Below are positions 17,434 to 25,650 of a stretch of DNA of 64,000 nt, piece after piece. The stretch is from Photobacterium ganghwense (GTDB taxonomy: Bacteria; Pseudomonadota; Gammaproteobacteria; Enterobacterales; Vibrionaceae), in the NCBI RefSeq assembly GCF_003025595.1, contig NZ_PYMI01000001.1, forward strand, positions 1,178,001 through 1,242,000, read 5' to 3'. Numbering within the stretch: the stretch's first letter is position 1; each line of letters starts with the position of its first letter. Under the pieces are notes generated by a model. The model saw only the letters and a program-made list of their open reading frames with translations, ran no database searches and had not been told where the DNA came from. Position numbers and translations under genes: made by a program.

Positions 17434-17450
17434 TGTCATCCCGTGAGCGA

Positions 17451-18176
17451 TTATGCGTCTTCCGCATCGCCCAGCAGTACCGACTCCAGCGCGATTTCAA
17501 TCATCTCGTTGAAAGTCAGCTGACGCTCTTCCGACGTCGTCGCCTCACCACGCAGGATGTGGTCAGACACTGTACAGATAGTTACGGCTTTCGCGCCGTA
17601 TTCTGCCGCCAGACCGTAAATACCGGCCGCTTCCATTTCCACACCCACAATGCCGTATTTCTTCATGGTTTCGAAGAAGTCAAAGTCCGGGTTGTAGAAC
17701 AGGTCTGCCGAGAAGATGTTCCCCACCTTCACGTCGATACCTTTGGCTTTAGCTGCCTGAACCGCGTTTTGTACCATGCCGTAATCCGCCAGTGCGGCAA
17801 AATCGTGGCCACCAAAGCGAATACGGTTCACTTTTGAGTCCGTTGATGCGCCCATACCGATCACAACATCACGCAGGTTTACGTCATCACGCACTGCACC
17901 GCAGCTGCCCACGCGAATGATCTTCTTCACACCGAAGTCTTTAACCAGCTCAGTCGCGTAGATAGAACAAGACGGGATACCCATACCGTGGCCCATCACT
18001 GAAATCTTGCGGCCTTTGTACGTACCGGTGAAACCGTACATATTGCGTACGTTACACACTTCTTTGGCATCGTCCAGGAAGGTCTCTGCGATGTATTTCG
18101 CACGCAGTGGGTCACCCGGCATCAGTACTACGTCAGCAAAATCGCCCATTTCAGCATTAATGTGAGGAGTCGCCAT
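17451..18176 (-). CDS. deoD: Purine nucleoside phosphorylase DeoD
   Basis: 241 aa, the size of the hexameric bacterial enzyme. It begins [40 protein letters not shown] and [16 protein letters not shown] are family segments. It splits purine (deoxy)nucleosides with phosphate into base and (deoxy)ribose-1-phosphate. AAGGAATCAATA is the ribosome site. It is the last gene of the deo cluster; 150 bp separate it from deoB, so an internal promoter is possible. DeoB converts its sugar product. Confidence 0.97.
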   Translation of the reverse strand: MATPHINAEMGDFADVVLMPGDPLRAKYIAETFLDDAKEVCNVRNMYGFTGTYKGRKISVMGHGMGIPSCSIYATELVKDFGVKKIIRVGSCGAVRDDVNLRDVVIGMGASTDSKVNRIRFGGHDFAALADYGMVQNAVQAAKAKGIDVKVGNIFSADLFYNPDFDFFETMKKYGIVGVEMEAAGIYGLAAEYGAKAVTICTVSDHILRGEATTSEERQLTFNEMIEIALESVLLGDAEDA

Positions 18177-18326
18177 TATTGATTCCTTAATATTTTCTGT
18201 GGGTTGGACAGGATAACTTCCGGTTTTCCAACCCCAATGTATACGAGTCTTTCAACGGCTGTTTCGATCTAGGACAAATATAGACCGAAACCGCCGGAGT
18301 GTGAGTCAATTCGTGATCTGCAAGGC

Positions 18327-19547
18327 TTACAGGAACGACTTACCGTATTCCATGTCAGAGATACCAAAATGTTCCGCCAGTGACTGACCGATGTCAGCGA
18401 ACGTTTCGCGGCGGCCCAGAGATCCCGGTTTAACTTTAGGACCGGCAACCAGTACAGGGATATGCTCACGCGTGTGGTCTGTACCCGGCCAAGTTGGGTC
18501 ACAGCCGTGGTCAGCCGTGATGATCAGCACGTCATCTTCCTGTAGCATCGCCAGAATTTCAGGCAGACGCTCATCGAAGTATTCCAGTGCCGCAGCATAA
18601 CCTGCCACATCACGACGGTGGCCGTAGGCTGAGTCAAAATCAACAAAGTTGGTGAAGACGATGCTGTTGTCACCAGCGGTTTTGATTTCTTCAACAGTGG
18701 CTTCAAACAGCGCCGGAATACCGGTCGCTTTCACTTTCTTGGTAATCCCGCAGCCGGCATAGATATCGGAAATCTTACCGATAGAGATCACTTCGCCGCC
18801 CTTTTCATCCACCAGCTTCTGCAGCACAGTGGCCGATGGTGGTTCAACAGACAGGTCACGACGGTTACCGGTACGCTCAAACTGGCCTTTACCCGGACCA
18901 ATGAACGGACGGGCAATAACACGGCCGATGTTGTAGTCTTCCAGCTCTTCACGCACGATCTGACACAGTGCCAGCAGGTTATCCAGGCCATATGTTTCTT
19001 CGTGGCAGGCAATCTGGAACACAGAGTCCGCCGAGGTATAAAAAATTGGCTTACCGGTCTTCATGTGTTCTTCGCCAAGATCGTCCAGTACCTGTGTACC
19101 CGATGCGTGGCAGTTACCCAGGTAACCTGGCAGGTTCGCACGCTCTACGATGCGGTCCAGCAGTTCCGGCGGGAAGCTGTTGCTGTGGTCGGTAAAGTAG
19201 CCCCAGTCAAACAGTACCGGCACACCGGCAATTTCCCAGTGACCAGACGGGGTGTCTTTACCGGACGACAGTTCTTTGGCGTGGCCATAGGCACCGGTAA
19301 TTTCCGCGTTCGGATCCAGACCTTCCGGGAAATAACCTGAAGACTCCTCACAGGCTTTACCCAGTCCCAGCTTGTTCAGGTTAGGCAGTTTCAGCGCGCC
19401 GCTGCGTACGCCGTTGTCGGCTTCGCCACGGGCGCAGGCCTGTGCAATGTGGCCCAGGGTATTGGCACCCACATCCCCAAATTGCACAGCATCTTCAGTG
19501 GCACCTACACCAAATGAATCAAGTACCAGGATAATAGAACGTTTCAT
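18327..19547 (-). CDS. deoB: Phosphopentomutase DeoB
   Basis: 406 aa. It starts [20 protein letters not shown], with the metal-binding Asp near residue 10; the second metal site is in [20 protein letters not shown]. It interconverts (deoxy)ribose-1-phosphate and -5-phosphate, linking the phosphorylases to DeoC. I start at ATG 19547, with GGAG at 6-7 nt, rather than at the ATG four codons upstream that overlaps the deoA stop (TAATG). The close spacing to deoA suggests translational coupling. Confidence 0.97.
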   Translation of the reverse strand: MKRSIILVLDSFGVGATEDAVQFGDVGANTLGHIAQACARGEADNGVRSGALKLPNLNKLGLGKACEESSGYFPEGLDPNAEITGAYGHAKELSSGKDTPSGHWEIAGVPVLFDWGYFTDHSNSFPPELLDRIVERANLPGYLGNCHASGTQVLDDLGEEHMKTGKPIFYTSADSVFQIACHEETYGLDNLLALCQIVREELEDYNIGRVIARPFIGPGKGQFERTGNRRDLSVEPPSATVLQKLVDEKGGEVISIGKISDIYAGCGITKKVKATGIPALFEATVEEIKTAGDNSIVFTNFVDFDSAYGHRRDVAGYAAALEYFDERLPEILAMLQEDDVLIITADHGCDPTWPGTDHTREHIPVLVAGPKVKPGSLGRRETFADIGQSLAEHFGISDMEYGKSFL

Positions 19548-19558
19548 TTTGAACTCCA

Positions 19559-20890
19559 TTAAACATCTTCCGGGCGAACACGGCGGTAGACAACAGGCGT
19601 TGGCTCCGGCTTGTCGTCGCTAATCGTTATGCTGGCGCGAACGGCTTTCGCGGCTTCTTCCCACTGGGCTTCGTTTCGGGCGTGAATCACTGCCAGTGGA
19701 GTATCGGCATCAGCCACATCACCAAGGCGAATCATGTCACTCAGACCCACGGCATAGTCGATGGTATCTGCCGCAACCCGGCGACCGCCGCCCATGCCGA
19801 CCACGGCCATACCCAAACCACGGGTATCCATAGCAAATACGTAACCGCTCTTCTCGGCAAAGACTGGCTTGGCAATCTCTGCCTTTTCCAGGTACGCGTC
19901 GTAGTTATCCATGAAGTCAGCCGGACCACCCAGCCCTGCCACCATTTTACCGAAACGCTTGGCGGCTTCGCCGTTGTCCAGCACGGCCTGCAGTTTCTCG
20001 GTCGCCTGATCAAGATCAGCCGCTAAGCCACTGTTTACCAACATTTCAGCACACAATGCCATGGTCACTTCAAATAAGCGAGGATTGCGGTATTCACCGT
20101 TCAGGAATTGCACGGCTTCGCGGACTTCGAGTGCATTACCGGCAGTCGATGCCAGCACTTGGTTCATGTCGGTCAGCAGCGCGGTGGTTTTCGTACCGGC
20201 GCCGTTGGCCACTGCCACAATAGACTTCGCCAGCTCTTCAGAGGCGTCATAGGTTGGCATGAAAGCGCCGGAGCCGACTTTGACATCCATGACCAGCGAA
20301 CCCAGGCCCGCGGCCAGTTTTTTCGACAGAATCGATGCTGTGATCAGGGAAATATTATCCACGGTCGCCGTCACGTCACGGGTCGCGTACACCCGCTTAT
20401 CCGCCGGAGCCAGATCACCGGTCTGGCCGATAATCGCGACACCTGCGTCTTTGGTAACCTGACCGAACACATCGTTGTTTGGTGAGATATCGTAGCCAGG
20501 GATCGATTCCAGCTTATCCAGCGTACCACCGGTGTGACCCAGGCCACGGCCGGAAATCATCGGGACGTAACCGCCACAGGCTGCCACCATAGGGCCCAGC
20601 ATCAGGGAAGTAACATCGCCCACCCCGCCGGTCGAGTGCTTGTCGACAATCGGGCCGTCAAAGTTCATGTGGCTCCAGTCAATCACCATGCCGGAATCAC
20701 GCATTGCACAGGTCAGGGCAACACGCTCAGCCATGGTCATGTCATTGAAGTACACCGCCATTGCAAAGGCTGCAATCTGGCCTTCAGATACGGTGTCTTT
20801 GGCAATGCCCTGGACAAAAAAGTTAATTTCGTCAGCGGTCAGCTCGATGTTGTCACGTTTCTTGCGGATAATTTCTTGTGGTAAATACAT
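19559..20890 (-). CDS. deoA: Thymidine phosphorylase DeoA
   Basis: 443 aa. [20 protein letters not shown] and [20 protein letters not shown] are the phosphate and substrate loops of the nucleoside phosphorylase II family; the C-terminal domain ([20 protein letters not shown]) is present. It converts thymidine or deoxyuridine and phosphate to base and deoxyribose-1-phosphate in the cytoplasm. GGGGAAATACC precedes the ATG. It lies 232 bp downstream of deoC, beyond a terminator-like hairpin. Confidence 0.97.
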   Translation of the reverse strand: MYLPQEIIRKKRDNIELTADEINFFVQGIAKDTVSEGQIAAFAMAVYFNDMTMAERVALTCAMRDSGMVIDWSHMNFDGPIVDKHSTGGVGDVTSLMLGPMVAACGGYVPMISGRGLGHTGGTLDKLESIPGYDISPNNDVFGQVTKDAGVAIIGQTGDLAPADKRVYATRDVTATVDNISLITASILSKKLAAGLGSLVMDVKVGSGAFMPTYDASEELAKSIVAVANGAGTKTTALLTDMNQVLASTAGNALEVREAVQFLNGEYRNPRLFEVTMALCAEMLVNSGLAADLDQATEKLQAVLDNGEAAKRFGKMVAGLGGPADFMDNYDAYLEKAEIAKPVFAEKSGYVFAMDTRGLGMAVVGMGGGRRVAADTIDYAVGLSDMIRLGDVADADTPLAVIHARNEAQWEEAAKAVRASITISDDKPEPTPVVYRRVRPEDV

Positions 20891-21082
20891 GGTATTTCCC
20901 CAGTCAGAGTCTTATGTAGGGTCAGATCCTTTACCGCATCGCCAACCACACAAGCTATTCAGGCTGGCACACATTCAACTGTCAGGATCGATTTTCAGGC
21001 GAAGAGAAGCCGCCTCTTCCTGACACACAGGTTCAGCGAGGAACCAGGCAGTAAAGAGTCACAATTCAGATGGTTTGTTGAC

Positions 21083-21113
21083 CAAAAAGTAAGGTGGCAC
21101 TGCGCCACCTTAC
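21083..21113 (-). terminator. Terminator or attenuator between deoC and deoA
   Basis: A perfect 10-bp stem (GTAAGGTGGC / GCCACCTTAC, 21089-21113) is followed on the minus strand by TTTTT. It would end or reduce transcription after deoC, so deoABD may have a separate promoter. Confidence 0.8.
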
Positions 21114-21122
21114 CTGGAAAGA

Positions 21123-21896
21123 TTAGTAGCCGCCTTCAGCCGCTTTTTCGCCTTCACCCAAGGTGTGCAGCAAGTTAGCCAGCAGGCTTGATGCGCCAAA
21201 GCGGTAGTGCATGTTGTCTGCCCACTCAGCGCCAAGAATACGGTCAGCCATCGCCAGGAATTGCTGGGCATCTTCTGCGGTCCGAACGCCACCTGCAGGC
21301 TTAAAGCCAACAGTTTTCTCAACGCCCATGTCTTTAATCACGGTCAGCATGATTTCTGCCGCTTCCGGCGTCGCGTTTACTGCCACTTTACCGGTGGAGG
21401 TTTTGATGAAATCCGCACCAGCGTTGATGGAGATTTCAGAGGCTTTCTTGATCAGCTCAGGCGTTTTCAGTTCACCGGTTTCGATGATCACTTTCAGCAG
21501 CACGTCACCACAAGCCGCTTTACACTGTTTCACCAGTTCAAAACCGACTTCTTCGTTACCGGCGATCAGGGCACGGTACGGGAATACCACATCCACTTCA
21601 TCGGCGCCGTAGGCCACAGCAGCTTTGGTTTCTGCAACGGCGATGTCGATGTCGTCGTTGCCGTGCGGGAAGTTAGTCACTGTCGCTACACGAACATCTG
21701 GCGTGCCTTGTTCACGGAGCTGCTTCTTCGCAACTGGGATAAAACGTGGGTAGATACAGACTGCCGCCGTGTTGCCAACAGGGGTCTTGGCGTTCTTACA
21801 CAATTCGATCACTTTCGCATCAGTGTCGTCATCGTTCAGAGTGGTAAGATCCATTAGTTGTAGTGCACGCAGTGCAGCAGCTTTTAAATCGCTCAT
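21123..21896 (-). CDS. deoC: Deoxyribose-phosphate aldolase DeoC
   Basis: 257 aa, class I aldolase TIM barrel of the E. coli type. [20 protein letters not shown] and [20 protein letters not shown] carry the two active-site lysines, the second forming the Schiff base. It splits deoxyribose-5-phosphate into glyceraldehyde-3-phosphate and acetaldehyde, the exit of deoxynucleoside breakdown into central metabolism. Good ribosome site (CTGGAGATAGTC). First gene of the deo cluster, preceded by an unusually structured leader. Confidence 0.97.
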   Translation of the reverse strand: MSDLKAAALRALQLMDLTTLNDDDTDAKVIELCKNAKTPVGNTAAVCIYPRFIPVAKKQLREQGTPDVRVATVTNFPHGNDDIDIAVAETKAAVAYGADEVDVVFPYRALIAGNEEVGFELVKQCKAACGDVLLKVIIETGELKTPELIKKASEISINAGADFIKTSTGKVAVNATPEAAEIMLTVIKDMGVEKTVGFKPAGGVRTAEDAQQFLAMADRILGAEWADNMHYRFGASSLLANLLHTLGEGEKAAEGGY

Positions 21897-22135
21897 GACT
21901 ATCTCCAGTCCAGTTATGTTCTATCAAGCTTCAGAAACTGTTCCATACGCCTGACGGTTAACGTATGCGCCACCGCCAAACGGCCCGCCTATGCGAACAG
22001 TGCTACCCGACTGTTGGTCTGCGACCGCGGGTAATACGGACTTGACTCCTTGAAGACTCAGACCAACGACGCGAGATCGTCAGCCTGATTGCTATCCGTG
22101 TCACCGTTACACCGAATCTGGTGCCAGATTCGGCT
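21897..22135 (-). promoter_or_regulatory. Structured 5' leader candidate upstream of deoC
   Basis: Inverted repeats in transcript order: CCGAATCTGG / CCAGATTCGG with a 2-nt spacer (22112-22133); a 9-bp pair GTTGGTCTG / CAGACCAAC closing a 37-nt loop (22013-22067); and CATACG / CGTATG (21944-21967). In addition TACCCG inside the large loop (22028-22033 region) can pair with CGGGTA just after that stem (22004-22009), as a pseudoknot or as an alternative fold. TGTAACGGTGACA (22099-22111) is a near-palindrome beside the first repeat and could instead be an operator. I match it to no known riboswitch. Sequence further upstream (22136-22343) holds nothing I recognise. Confidence 0.45.
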
Positions 22136-22343
22136 CACGTTGATGTTGATCAGTCTTATTGATTCATATCTCAATATTTAAGAGACAAACTGAAACAACC
22201 GTAATGTGTTTGTGATGGTGCCCTGACATCATACCAAGAGCGCCTGACTGCCACCATGAAAGTTACGTTTCCCAGCGTGGACAATGTGTTTACCCCAAGA
22301 ATAAACACGCACAACTTTAAGGGTTAAAATTCAGCCCTGGTAG

Positions 22344-22514
22344 TCAGGAAAAAAACCGCTCCACCAGCCACTGATAGGCAATGCCGCCGATATACACCCC
22401 GACGATTCCCATCACGCCGGACAAGACAGGAGGGGCGGGAATGGGCAGCTTAATGGCTGAAAACACAATCCCAACAATAAACCCCGCCAGTAACGCTAAA
22501 AGTACTTCACTCAT
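22344..22514 (-). CDS. XapX domain small membrane protein
   Basis: 56 aa, starting MSEVLLALLAGFIVGIVFSA and followed by IKLPIPAPPVLSGVMGIVGV, the signature of the XapX family. Two hydrophobic helices are joined by the proline-rich segment, so it is an inner-membrane protein. The family is small and of unknown function; the domain name comes from a link to xanthosine genes. It lies between the nucleoside transporter and deoC, which fits nucleoside-related context. AGCAAGAAG precedes the ATG. Its short length makes it easy to miss. Confidence 0.85.
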   Translation of the reverse strand: MSEVLLALLAGFIVGIVFSAIKLPIPAPPVLSGVMGIVGVYIGGIAYQWLVERFFS

Positions 22515-22943
22515 CTTCTTGCTCTCTGTCTAAAACAGCACAAGAAGAAGTGTAGTCTGCCCGGCAACGAATGTAATGCTAGCAAAGGAAATGAGCAGAA
22601 ACCGGAGCGCAATCGATTTTATGGCACGTCATGGAAACAGCCATTTCGATGTTTACCCTATCTGTTGAACGCCAATACCTTCACACAAGCCCCCACTTGG
22701 CCTTGAAACGACAAGCCCTGACAGCACTCGCTGATGATTGCCGGCACCTCAGATTAGGGACGAGTAGAGACAGGTGCATTTCAGAAAATGGCACGCTTTA
22801 ACGAATCAGGTTCAGAAACAGACGGAGACAATTACAGCCCGAAGGCGGATAACGCTCTGACTGGCGTAATGCCGAAAGCGCTAATGAAGCACAAGCCGTG
22901 GGAGGAAACAATGATGGTGAGGTATCACCGGGATGAGAAGGAC
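22515..22943. other. Intergenic region between the nucleoside transporter and xapX
   Basis: About 430 bp with no gene I can support. A plus-strand frame opens at 22788 but runs into the antisense of the transporter, has no ribosome site and is unlike any protein known to me. Confidence 0.5.
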
Positions 22944-22979
22944 GGAAAACAAAAACGCCGCAGACAGTGCTGCGGCGTT
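22944..22979 (-). terminator. Terminator of the nucleoside transporter gene
   Basis: A 10-bp stem (AACGCCGCAG / CTGCGGCGTT) with loop ACAGTG; on the minus strand it is followed by TTTGTTTT. Confidence 0.85.
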
Positions 22980-22999
22980 GTCGGTAATCTGACGGGGAA

Positions 23000-24265
23000 T
23001 TACAGTGACATACCCACGAACAGACCAGCGATAGTTGCAGACATCAGGTTAGACAATGTACCTGCAGCAACCGCTTTCATACCGAAGCGTGCGATGTCGT
23101 GGCGACGGCTTGGAGCCAGACCACCCAGACCACCCAGCAGGATCGCTACTGAAGACAGGTTAGCGAAGCCACACAGTGCGAAGGAGATAATCGCTTCAGT
23201 CTTAGGAGACAGTACCACTTCCGCCCCTTCCGCCAGGTATGGCGCAAAGTTCAGGTAAGCAACGAATTCGTTCACAACCAGTTTCTGGCCGATGAAAGAA
23301 CCGGCAATAGTGGCTTCTTCCCATGGCACACCAATCAGGAACGCCAGTGGTGAGAACACGTAACCCAGAATCAGTTCCAGCGTCAGCTCAGGCATACCGA
23401 ACCAACCGCCGATACCACCCAGCATACCGTTGATCAGCGCGATCAGACCGATGAATGCCAGCAGCATCGCACCTACGTTCAGTGCCAGTTGCATACCAGA
23501 AGATGCACCCGCTGCCGCAGCATCGATAACGTTAGCAGGCTTATCATCACCCGTTGCCGTTGCATCACTTGCCAGCTGCTCAATTGGCTCTTCAGTTTCA
23601 GGCTTGATGATTTTCGCGAACAGCAGACCACCCGGTGCAGCCATGAAAGATGCCGCGATCAGGTATTCCAGAGGAACACCCATTGATGCGTAACCCGCCA
23701 GTACACCACCCGCTACAGATGCCAAACCACCACACATAACAGCAAACAGCTCAGACTGAGTCATTTTTGGTACGAACGGACGGATAACCAGAGGCGCTTC
23801 CGTTTGACCAACAAAGATGTTAGCTGTTGCAGACATGGATTCCGCACGAGATGTGCCCAGTGCTTTTTGCAGTGCACCACCCAGAATGTTAATTACAACC
23901 TGCATGATACCCATGTAGTAAAGCACGCTGATCAGTGCAGAGAAGAACACGATAACAGGCAGAACACGCAGGGCGAAGACAAAGCCACCGCCACCAAATA
24001 CTTCAAACATTTTGTCTGAAGTCAGGCCACCGAATAGGAAGTTGATACCGTCATTACCGTAGGAAATAACGTTAGCAACCGCGGTTGACATGCCATACAG
24101 CACATCACGGCCAACAGGTACATACAGAACAAATGCACCCAGAATAAATTGGATGGCAAATGCACCACCAACAGTACGTAGATTGATAGCTTTGCGGTTA
24201 TCAGATAACAGCACTGCCAGACCCAGCAGTACCACCATCCCAACCAGGCTCATAAACACGCTCAT
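23000..24265 (-). CDS. nupC: Concentrative nucleoside transporter (NupC/CNT family)
   Basis: 421 aa, inner-membrane protein with about eight transmembrane helices plus re-entrant loops. [20 protein letters not shown] is the CNT nucleoside-binding motif, and the later [20 protein letters not shown] is the second motif. It resembles vcCNT of V. cholerae, the sodium-coupled transporter whose structure is known, and occupies the same position beside the deo genes. It brings nucleosides in for DeoA, DeoD and DeoC. Ends in a strong terminator. Sodium rather than proton coupling is inferred from the vcCNT similarity. Confidence 0.95.
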   Translation of the reverse strand: MSVFMSLVGMVVLLGLAVLLSDNRKAINLRTVGGAFAIQFILGAFVLYVPVGRDVLYGMSTAVANVISYGNDGINFLFGGLTSDKMFEVFGGGGFVFALRVLPVIVFFSALISVLYYMGIMQVVINILGGALQKALGTSRAESMSATANIFVGQTEAPLVIRPFVPKMTQSELFAVMCGGLASVAGGVLAGYASMGVPLEYLIAASFMAAPGGLLFAKIIKPETEEPIEQLASDATATGDDKPANVIDAAAAGASSGMQLALNVGAMLLAFIGLIALINGMLGGIGGWFGMPELTLELILGYVFSPLAFLIGVPWEEATIAGSFIGQKLVVNEFVAYLNFAPYLAEGAEVVLSPKTEAIISFALCGFANLSSVAILLGGLGGLAPSRRHDIARFGMKAVAAGTLSNLMSATIAGLFVGMSL

Positions 24266-24486
24266 AGTTTATGGCATCCCTTTAAGTTAAGTTTGGCGTC
24301 TCGACAATTCGGCTCAGTTAAGAGTCCGGCGCATTATACTCATGCGGCGCCGGATAAAATAATGCCCGCTTCACAGTTTGCAAGGAAAGAGATAGCAAGC
24401 TCAGCAGCAAACGTGAGTGCCATCACAAAACATTAGAGCTTTTACGCAACCGTTAGCGCAATCGTTTTTAAATCTGTGACGCCCGT

Positions 24487-25278
24487 TCAATGGGGAATAT
24501 GAAAAAGTTCAGCTGTGGTTAAGGTGATGACTTTTTCGATCTCCTCCCGGGGCTCCGATCGCAGCGTAACCAGCGCATCCATCACCGCAACCAACCGGTC
24601 GGGACGATTCGGCTGGCCCTGAAAGCCGGCCACCGGCATATCGGGGGCATCGGTTTCCAGCAACAGTGCCGACAAAGGCAGCTGCGCTATGGCGGCACGC
24701 GTTTTCTTTGCTCGCTCATAAGTGATGGTTCCCCCGACTCCGATTTTCAGGCCCAGATCAATCATCTGTCTGGCCTGCTCCAGACTGCCGCTGAAAGCGT
24801 GATATACCCCACCGGCGACCGGCGGGATCTGCTTGAGCAGCCGCAACAATTCCGGGTAGGCTTTACGGCAATGCAAAATTACCGGTAAGCCGTAATGGTT
24901 CGCCAGCCTGAGCTGGGATGACAGTAACGTAAGCTGTTGATCACGATCGACCTCTGCAATGGCAAAGTCTAGTCCACATTCACCCACCGCTACGCAGTGT
25001 GACCGATTTTTTGCTCTCAAAAGTGATTCAGCTTCCAACTCTGCCGCCAGTTGCCGCTCGGCGGCAACGGTATGATCTGCACTGAAAAACGGGTGCAGAC
25101 CGAGGGCAAAGTACACCCCGTCTTGCTCCGTGGCGAGCTGACGTACCGCCTGCCAGTTGCGCACCCCCACCGACGGTATCACCAGTTTGTTCACCCCGGC
25201 CTGACGCGCCAGCGCCAGATAATGAGCCGGGTCTTCACTAAATGGCGCAAAATCAAAATGGCAATGGCTGTCTATCAT
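24487..25278 (-). CDS. yjjV: TatD-family metal-dependent hydrolase YjjV
   Basis: 263 aa from MIDSHCHFDFAPFSEDPAHY, where the HxH pair binds metal; later ligands are in VAVGECGLDF, VILHCRKAYPE, YHAFSGS and LLLETDAPDM. The frame extends 16 codons upstream, but family members start here and GGGAG lies 9 nt before this ATG. TatD enzymes are cytoplasmic metal-dependent deoxyribonucleases or phosphoesterases. E. coli yjjV also lies near the deo genes, which decides the name over ycfH or tatD. Confidence 0.88.
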   Translation of the reverse strand: MIDSHCHFDFAPFSEDPAHYLALARQAGVNKLVIPSVGVRNWQAVRQLATEQDGVYFALGLHPFFSADHTVAAERQLAAELEAESLLRAKNRSHCVAVGECGLDFAIAEVDRDQQLTLLSSQLRLANHYGLPVILHCRKAYPELLRLLKQIPPVAGGVYHAFSGSLEQARQMIDLGLKIGVGGTITYERAKKTRAAIAQLPLSALLLETDAPDMPVAGFQGQPNRPDRLVAVMDALVTLRSEPREEIEKVITLTTAELFHIPH

Positions 25279-25359
25279 CCTGGTATGCTCCCGCCTGCGG
25301 CTGCGAATCTCGGCATCGCAGGCCAAAGTACCGGCCAGAGCGCCTCTGGCCAGCGGCTG

Positions 25360-25650
25360 TTATCCGTTGGCATCTGATTTTGCGCTGTTGATATGTGTCA
25401 CAGGCTGGTCACAGACCTTGGAACCGATACCTGCATTAACATTAGCATTGGCATCAGCACCAATATCGGTATCGCCAGCATGGGATGGCATGGTGCCTCC
25501 CCGACACGCCGTGCGGCGTTGGTCAGGATGACGCGGATCATCTTCATCGTAACGCACTGGCGCACAGCAGCGGCGGTTCTCCGGAACCAGCCCCATTCTC
25601 TCGCACCAGCGATCGTACGCGGCCACCCAACGTTTTATTACCCTAATCAT
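25360..25650 (-). CDS. Small DUF5363-like protein overlapping glgX
   Basis: 96 aa. The first ~35 residues (MIRVIKRWVAAYDRWCERMG, then LVPENRRCCAPV) match my memory of the DUF5363 family of short vibrio proteins, which share a WxxxYDxWCxxMGLxPxxxRxC core. Function unknown. Here the chain continues about 50 residues past the usual end, with a low-complexity stretch (GADANANVNAGIG) encoded by a degenerate 6-nt repeat. The start ATG overlaps the glgX stop (ATGATTAG), suggesting translational coupling. An ATG 9 nt upstream is an alternative. Confidence 0.65.
   Translation of the reverse strand: MIRVIKRWVAAYDRWCERMGLVPENRRCCAPVRYDEDDPRHPDQRRTACRGGTMPSHAGDTDIGADANANVNAGIGSKVCDQPVTHINSAKSDANG

Noticed and set aside
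22788..23258. 156-codon frame running into the antisense of the CNT gene
   Set aside because: Half of it overlaps the conserved transporter 3' end; no ribosome site.
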